Assembly: GCA_035701665.1 (NCBI GenBank)
Contig: DASSRQ010000213.1
Location: 1-10,899 of the forward strand
Source of the DNA: DASSRQ01 sp035701665
GTDB lineage: Bacteria > Vulcanimicrobiota > Vulcanimicrobiia > Vulcanimicrobiales > Vulcanimicrobiaceae
DNA: 10,899 nt
Direction: 5' to 3'
Part shown: positions 6,947 through 10,899 of the stretch, piece by piece
How the letters are laid out: every line of letters begins with the position of its first letter
Position numbering within the stretch: the first letter of the stretch is position 1
The notes under the pieces: model-generated
Told to the model about the DNA's origin: nothing
The model's database searches: none
Seen by the model: the letters and a program-made list of their open reading frames with translations, nothing else
Position numbers and translations under genes: made by a program

Positions 6947-7554
6947 CCGGCGAAGAACGCACGATCCACCGGCTCGAGGCGTTCTCCGACATCGTTATCG
7001 GATTCAGTCTGGCGCAGTTAGGTGTGAGCCTGCTGCGCCGGACCGACGGCGGCACGGTTATCGATGTAGCCGGCATCCTCGCATTTTTATTTGCGTTCGG
7101 TATTATCTGCAGCCTGTGGTTTTTTCACCACCGGCTTTTCGCTGCGCTGTTCAAGCCGAAAACGCTGCCGATGCTGCTCAACTTCGCCTGGCTTGCGGGT
7201 GTGGTCATGCTTGTCGTCGTCGCGCAAAAGGTCGCTGAGAACTGGAGCGACGCGCGCATCGACGAGATGTACTTCGGCTTGTATGCATTCTCGTATGGCA
7301 TTTTAGCCGTTCAAGCGGCTATCGGGCTTCGCGACGGCGCGGACCTTTCGCAGGAGCAGCGTCTCGGCGGCGAACGTCAACTCGCGTTCATGCGCTATTG
7401 GGCAATCGTGTTCGCCGTGTGCTTTGCGATTGTGGCCTTTCTGCCGCCGGCGGCGTTTGCCGGCGATTTAATTAGCGCCACGTTTGCGGCCGCAGGCGCC
7501 GGATCGTTCGTCATCGGGCGCATTCTGCGCCGCCGTGCGGTGCCCACAACATGA
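6943..7554 (+). CDS. TMEM175-family (DUF1211) channel-like membrane protein, first copy
   Basis: This 203-residue membrane protein has about six hydrophobic segments (near residues 17-31, 40-60, 73-95, 108-128, 147-168 and 174-195). It begins with the family hallmark RLEAFSD (Phe14-Ser15-Asp16) at the start of helix 1 and has SLWFFHHRLF after helix 2, matching the FxxWxxHH pattern. Bacterial TMEM175 proteins are tetrameric potassium-permeable channels whose first helix lines the pore. Here helix 1 reads IVIGFSLAQLGVSL where typical members have GVFAI..TLLVL, so ion selectivity should not be assumed. The ATG overlaps the aconitase stop as ATGA. The next gene is a paralogue that is nearly identical around helix 1. 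Confidence 0.82.
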   Translation: MTGEERTIHRLEAFSDIVIGFSLAQLGVSLLRRTDGGTVIDVAGILAFLFAFGIICSLWFFHHRLFAALFKPKTLPMLLNFAWLAGVVMLVVVAQKVAENWSDARIDEMYFGLYAFSYGILAVQAAIGLRDGADLSQEQRLGGERQLAFMRYWAIVFAVCFAIVAFLPPAAFAGDLISATFAAAGAGSFVIGRILRRRAVPTT

Positions 7555-8195
7555 AGAACCTGGACGAGTCGAACGAACGCGTTATTCACCGGCTCGAGGC
7601 GTTCTCCGATATCGTCATCGGTTTCAGCCTTGCGCAATTGGGACTAAACCTGGCGGTTCCGGCACACGTGCGCGACATCTTCACGCACCCGGTACCGATC
7701 ATCGCGCTGGTCATCACGTTTTCGATCGTCTGCCGGCTGTGGTGGTCCCATCACAAGCTGTTCACGCACTCCTTCGTGCCCTCGCGCGTTGCCATTACCC
7801 TGAACTTCGTAACGCTCGGGATGCTGCTGTTTTCCGTCTATACGGTCCAGCTCTTCGTGCATTCGTTTCTGGGTGCGGCCGACAAAGACGCGCTGCTGCT
7901 GTATCTTGCATCTTTCGGATTGATGTTTTTGCTGCTGGGTGCGCAGTATCTCTACGGTTGGAACATTAGGCGCAGCGTGCTGCCTCCCGAGATTGCCGGG
8001 CACGGCTTGAGAAACGGCGTCGCGCAAGTCGTCGTCGGCGTTACGATGCTGGCAGGCGGCGCTCTCGGCGCCACCCTCGGGTTTCAGGCGCGTTACTTTG
8101 CAGTGCTCGCGCTCGCGATCGCGTTCCTCGCGCGGTTCACGCGCGAGGCCGTCAAACGCTACGCTTCAGACGAGCGCGCGCCGCAAGTCGGCTAA
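7551..8195 (+). CDS. TMEM175-family (DUF1211) channel-like membrane protein, second copy
   Basis: This 214-residue paralogue of the preceding gene is also predicted to cross the membrane six times. The hallmark is at residues 14-20 (RLEAFSD, with Phe18-Ser19-Asp20), and RLWWSHHKLF follows helix 2. Residues 12-31 match residues 8-27 of the first copy exactly, while the rest has diverged strongly, consistent with an old duplication under selection for the pore helix. It starts with ATGA overlap of the previous stop and lacks a Shine-Dalgarno sequence. The two products could assemble as a heteromer, like the two-repeat animal TMEM175 split into separate chains; this is inference. Its last nine codons plus the stop overlap the end of aceF on the other strand, and no terminator is visible. 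Confidence 0.82.
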   Translation: MKNLDESNERVIHRLEAFSDIVIGFSLAQLGLNLAVPAHVRDIFTHPVPIIALVITFSIVCRLWWSHHKLFTHSFVPSRVAITLNFVTLGMLLFSVYTVQLFVHSFLGAADKDALLLYLASFGLMFLLLGAQYLYGWNIRRSVLPPEIAGHGLRNGVAQVVVGVTMLAGGALGATLGFQARYFAVLALAIAFLARFTREAVKRYASDERAPQVG

Positions 8196-9818
8196 GACCT
8201 CCGCGAGATACGCCGTAAAGCGCGCGGCGGCCGCACCGTCGATCACGCGGTGATCGTACGAGAGCGAGAGCGGCTGCATCAGCCGCGGCTGAAACGCCTT
8301 CCCGTCCCACACCGGTTTCACCGCGGCCTTACATGCGCCCAGAATCGCGACTTCCGGCGCGTTGATGATCGGCGTAAAATACGTGCCGCCGATGCTGCCC
8401 AGGCTGGAGATCGTGAACGTTCCGCCTTGCATATCGGATAGGCCGAGCTTCCCTTCGCGCGCCTTGGATGCAAGCGCCGACGACTCTTTGGCGACTTCGG
8501 TCAGGCTCTTTTTGTCGGCGTCTTTTATGACCGGCACGACGAGACCGTTCGGCGTATCCGCGGCAAAGCCGATGTTGTAATAGTTTTTGTAGACGATCTC
8601 ATCGCCGTCCAGCGAGCTGTTGAAGATCGGGAACTTTTTGAGCGCCGAGATGGAAGCGCGCACAAGGAACGCGAGCATCGTGACCTTGACGCCGTCGCGC
8701 TGCAATTCGCTGTTGATGTCTTTGCGGAACGCTTCGAGATCCGTTACGTCGGCATCGTCGTTTTGCGTGACGTGCGGGATCATCACCCAATTGCGGTGCA
8801 GATTCGGTCCCGAGAGTTTTTGTATGCGCGAAAGCGGTTTGCGTTCGATGGGGCCGTACTGCGCGAAATCCACTTTCGGCCATGGCGCAAGTCCAAGCGC
8901 CGCACCGCCCGCGCCCGCGGACGACGCCGGTGCGCCCGACCGCAGCGCGGTTTTTACGTAGCCTTGCACGTCTTCGCGCGTGATGCGTCCGTTTGGACCC
9001 GTCGGTTTTACCGTGTGCAGTTCGACGCCGAGCTCGCGCGCGAAGCGCCGGATCGAAGGGCTGGCATGGACGACGCCGTTCTCCGATGCGGGAGTAACCG
9101 TGTCATCCTGAGGCATCGAAGGACCCTGAGGTATCGAAGGGCTCGGAGCCGCAGGCTTTGCTGCCTGAGTTGCAGGCGCAGATGCCGGCTTCGGCGCGGC
9201 GGCGGTACTTGGCGCACTGCTCGTAATCGTAGCCAGCACCGTCCCCTTAGAGACCTTGTCGCCGACCTTCACGCGAACGTCCTGCACGGTGCCGCTTGCG
9301 CTCGCCGGCACTTCCATCGACGCTTTGTCCGACTCGAGCACGACGACCGATGCGTCTTTTTCAACCTTGTCGCCGGCTTTGATCGAGACTTCGATGACCG
9401 GAACGTCGCTGAAATCGCCGATGTCGGGAACGGTGAGTTCGATCGTTTGCGTTTGCGCTTGCGCCGGCGCTGCGGCTTGCGCCGGAGCCGCTTCCGCGGG
9501 TGCTGCCGGTTGCGCTGCCGCGGCTGCCTGTCCTGTGTCATGCTGAGCCTGTCGAAGCACCGGCGAGTTCGTCGAGCCGTCGCCCTGCTCCAGCGTCAGC
9601 AAAACGCTCCCCTTAGAAACCTTGTCGCCGACTTTGACTTGCACGTCTTTGACGACGCCGTCGGCATCGGATGGAACTTCCATCGACGCCTTGTCCGACT
9701 CCAGCACGACGAGCGAATCGTTTTTCTTTACCGTATCGCCCGCTTTGACGAGCACTTCGATAACGGGTACTTCGCTGAAGTCGCCGATATCCGGAACCGC
9801 GATCTGCGTGGCCGCCAT
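8166..9818 (-). CDS. aceF: Pyruvate dehydrogenase E2, dihydrolipoamide acetyltransferase
   Basis: This 550-residue core subunit of pyruvate dehydrogenase transfers acetyl groups from lipoyl-lysine to CoA. In order, it has lipoyl domain 1 (about 3-77, ESDKASMEVP with Lys43), an Ala/Pro/Gln linker (78-124), lipoyl domain 2 (125-199, ESDKASMEVP with Lys165), a second linker (200-249), the peripheral subunit-binding domain (251-289, SPSIRRFARELGV and GPNGRITREDV) and the acyltransferase domain (about 325-550). The active site motif is DHRVIDG at 522-528 with His523 and Asp527. The domain style is that of E2 partners of homodimeric E1. Both linkers contain in-frame copies of a short dispersed repeat. 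The ATG lies 1 nt after the aceE stop without a clear Shine-Dalgarno sequence, so translation is probably coupled. No E3 gene follows; the next gene is convergent. Confidence 0.95.
   Translation of the reverse strand: MAATQIAVPDIGDFSEVPVIEVLVKAGDTVKKNDSLVVLESDKASMEVPSDADGVVKDVQVKVGDKVSKGSVLLTLEQGDGSTNSPVLRQAQHDTGQAAAAAQPAAPAEAAPAQAAAPAQAQTQTIELTVPDIGDFSDVPVIEVSIKAGDKVEKDASVVVLESDKASMEVPASASGTVQDVRVKVGDKVSKGTVLATITSSAPSTAAAPKPASAPATQAAKPAAPSPSIPQGPSMPQDDTVTPASENGVVHASPSIRRFARELGVELHTVKPTGPNGRITREDVQGYVKTALRSGAPASSAGAGGAALGLAPWPKVDFAQYGPIERKPLSRIQKLSGPNLHRNWVMIPHVTQNDDADVTDLEAFRKDINSELQRDGVKVTMLAFLVRASISALKKFPIFNSSLDGDEIVYKNYYNIGFAADTPNGLVVPVIKDADKKSLTEVAKESSALASKAREGKLGLSDMQGGTFTISSLGSIGGTYFTPIINAPEVAILGACKAAVKPVWDGKAFQPRLMQPLSLSYDHRVIDGAAAARFTAYLAEVLADLRRALV
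9101..9141. repeat. Dispersed-repeat-like sequence in aceF linker 2, with an 18-bp tandem unit
   Basis: TGTCAT followed by CCTGAGGCATCGAAGG (9107-9122) and, 18 bp on, CCTGAGGTATCGAAGG (9125-9140). The two 16-mers differ at one base. The sequence is read in frame on the minus strand as PSIPQGPSMPQDDT (residues 227-240) in the linker before the subunit-binding domain. It matches the general form of short dispersed elements (TGTCATCCTGAG...TCGAAGGA) common in several bacterial phyla. Confidence 0.6.
9222..9446 (-). repeat. Lipoyl domain 2, direct repeat of lipoyl domain 1
   Basis: The segment coding residues 125-199 of AceF repeats that coding residues 3-77 (9588-9812) with an offset of 366 bp (122 codons), for example around the lipoyl-lysine codons, where the DNA is nearly identical. 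This is an intragenic domain duplication usual for E2 proteins. Confidence 0.8.
9536..9560. repeat. Dispersed-repeat-like sequence in aceF linker 1
   Basis: TGTCATGCTGAGCC followed by TGTCGAAGCAC has the same form as the copy in linker 2 (TGTCAT, one base, CTGAG, a short variable spacer, TCGAAG). On the coding strand it gives VLRQAQHDT (residues 87-95), out of keeping with the Ala/Pro/Gln linker around it. Peptides of the VLRQAQ type are familiar translations of this kind of interspersed repeat. Confidence 0.6.
9588..9812 (-). repeat. Lipoyl domain 1, direct repeat of lipoyl domain 2
   Basis: Partner of the repeat at 9222-9446. Both copies keep IPDIGDF-like strands, VIEV, ESDKASMEVP and VKVGDKVSKG, so both should be lipoylated (Lys43 here). 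Confidence 0.8.
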
Positions 9819-9819
9819 G

Positions 9820-10899
9820 TTACACCGTCACCGGATTCGGCTTATTGGGATCGATTTGATATTTCTCGATGGCTTGCGCTACGATCTTACGATCGATCGT
9901 GCCCTCGTCCGCCAGCGCTTTGAGTGCGGCCAGCGCGACGTAACGGCGATCCACCTCGAAGAACTCGCGCAGTTTCTTGCGCATGTCGCTGCGTCCGAAT
10001 CCGTCGGTGCCCAGCGCGACGAAGCGCCGGTCAACGTACGGCCGGATCTGATCCGCAAACGTGCGGATGTAGTCGGTCGAGGCGATAACGGGCCCTTCGC
10101 GGCCGTTCAAGTTCTGCGCGACGAACGGCGTGCGCGGCTTCTCGAGCGGATGCAGCAGGTTGTACCGTTCCGTGTCGATACCGTCGCGGCGCAGTTCGTT
10201 AAAACTCGTAACGCTCCACACGTCGGATGCGACGCCGAAATCGTCCCGCAGCAGATCCGCCGCGGCTTCAACTTCCCGCAAGATCGAACCGCTGCCCATC
10301 AGCTGCACGCGCGGCGCTTTTTTCTTGGCGCCTTCATCGGAGCGAAGCAGATACATGCCGCGCAGAATGCCCTGTTCGACGCCTTTAGGCATCGCCGGAT
10401 GACGGTAGTTCTCGTTCATCAGCGTGATGTAATAGTAGACGTCTTCTTGTTCCGTCACCATGCGGCGCAAGCCGTCCTGAATGATGACCGCAAGCTCGTA
10501 CCCGTAGGTCGGATCGTACGACACGCAGTTCGGAATGAACGACGCGAAGACTTGGCTATGGCCGTCTTCGTGCTGCAATCCCTCGCCGTTGAGCGTCGTA
10601 CGTCCGGAAGTCGCGCCGAGTAAGAACCCGCGCGTCCGAGAATCCGCCGCCGCCCACGCGAGATCGCCGATGCGTTGGAAACCGAACATCGAATAGAAGA
10701 TGTAGAACGGAATCATCGGCTGGTTGTGCGATGAGTAGGACGTGCCCGCCGCAATCCACGATGAAAGCGCGCCGGCCTCGTTGATGCCTTCCTGCAGAAT
10801 CTGGCCTTGCTTGTCTTCGCGGTACCACATCAACTGTTCGGCGTCTTGCGGTTTGTACAACTGGCCGACGGACGAGTAGATGCCGAGTTGCCGGAACAG
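9820..10899 (-). CDS. aceE: Pyruvate dehydrogenase E1, homodimeric type, C-terminal part (runs off the right edge)
   Basis: The minus strand is open from the window edge to a TAA at 9822-9820, giving the last 359 residues of an enzyme normally near 890. The thiamine-dependent E1 decarboxylates pyruvate and reductively acetylates the E2 lipoyl groups. The region follows E. coli AceE closely in order: GQILQEGINEAGA, IPFYIFYSMFGFQRIGDLAWAA, GRTTLNGEGLQHEDGHSQ, SYDPTYGYELAVIIQDGL, VYYYITLMNENY, then LMGSGSILREV, DVWSVTSFNELRRDG, ASTDYIRTFADQIR and GTDGFGRSD. These cover the middle pyrimidine-binding domain and the C-terminal domain. The diphosphate-binding GDG motif is beyond the edge. The sequence continues in frame past 10860 to the edge (LFRQLGIYSSVGQ), so this is a partial gene, not a truncated one. 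Confidence 0.96.
   Translation of the reverse strand: MFRQLGIYSSVGQLYKPQDAEQLMWYREDKQGQILQEGINEAGALSSWIAAGTSYSSHNQPMIPFYIFYSMFGFQRIGDLAWAAADSRTRGFLLGATSGRTTLNGEGLQHEDGHSQVFASFIPNCVSYDPTYGYELAVIIQDGLRRMVTEQEDVYYYITLMNENYRHPAMPKGVEQGILRGMYLLRSDEGAKKKAPRVQLMGSGSILREVEAAADLLRDDFGVASDVWSVTSFNELRRDGIDTERYNLLHPLEKPRTPFVAQNLNGREGPVIASTDYIRTFADQIRPYVDRRFVALGTDGFGRSDMRKKLREFFEVDRRYVALAALKALADEGTIDRKIVAQAIEKYQIDPNKPNPVTV

Noticed and set aside
8240..8256. Perfect 7-bp inverted repeat CGATCAC-GCG-GTGATCG, 45 nt after the TMEM175 stop
   Set aside because: No T run follows on either strand, and it simply encodes the invariant DHRVID catalytic motif of E2, whose codons happen to be palindromic.
8763..10623. 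Long plus-strand open frames opposite aceF and aceE (8763-9923 and 9622-10623)
   Set aside because: Low-complexity Arg/Cys-rich or motif-free translations opposite clearly conserved genes, and they overlap each other.

Overview
The window is GC-rich bacterial chromosome with dense gene packing, frequent TTG or GTG starts and short or negative intergenic gaps. It has no rRNA, tRNA, CRISPR, integrase or transposase. Gene content is aerobic housekeeping metabolism (aconitase, a homodimeric-type pyruvate dehydrogenase) plus membrane and secreted proteins of unknown role. The style fits a little-cultivated phylum such as Candidatus Eremiobacterota (WPS-2). That placement is an impression from protein style and cannot be proven from this window.

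Layout. (1) Positions 1-242, minus strand: the N-terminal part of a NUDIX hydrolase running off the left edge. (2) Positions 279-1812, plus strand: a secreted protein with a small beta-rich C-terminal domain, a divergent RpiB/LacA/LacB-type sugar-phosphate isomerase 2 nt behind it, and a second secreted protein of unknown family, closed by a clear hairpin terminator at about 1836-1864. (3) Positions 1987-2376, minus strand: a short VKOR-family membrane protein that keeps the CxxC pair but lacks the loop cysteines. (4) Positions 2389-8195, plus strand: a five-gene run (TVP38/TMEM64-type membrane protein, RNase D, aconitase A, two tandem TMEM175-type channel subunits) in which all four junctions are 4-nt ATGA overlaps. 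(5) Positions 8166-10899, minus strand: aceF (dihydrolipoamide acetyltransferase, two lipoyl domains) preceded by the C-terminal 359 residues of aceE, which runs off the right edge. aceF and the last TMEM175 gene converge and overlap by 30 nt.

How the genes relate. AceE and AceF form the E1 and E2 of pyruvate dehydrogenase, feeding acetyl-CoA to the TCA cycle in which aconitase acts. They are on opposite strands in separate transcription units, so the link is metabolic. The five-gene run is translationally coupled but mixes RNA processing, central carbon metabolism and membrane transport, with no obvious single pathway.

The items most worth a second look are the tandem TMEM175 pair with an unusual first helix, a dispersed-repeat sequence that has entered both linkers of the E2 protein in frame, the VKOR protein without loop cysteines, and the RpiB-like enzyme that keeps its cysteine but has lost two usual histidines. 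I see no defence system or mobile element.
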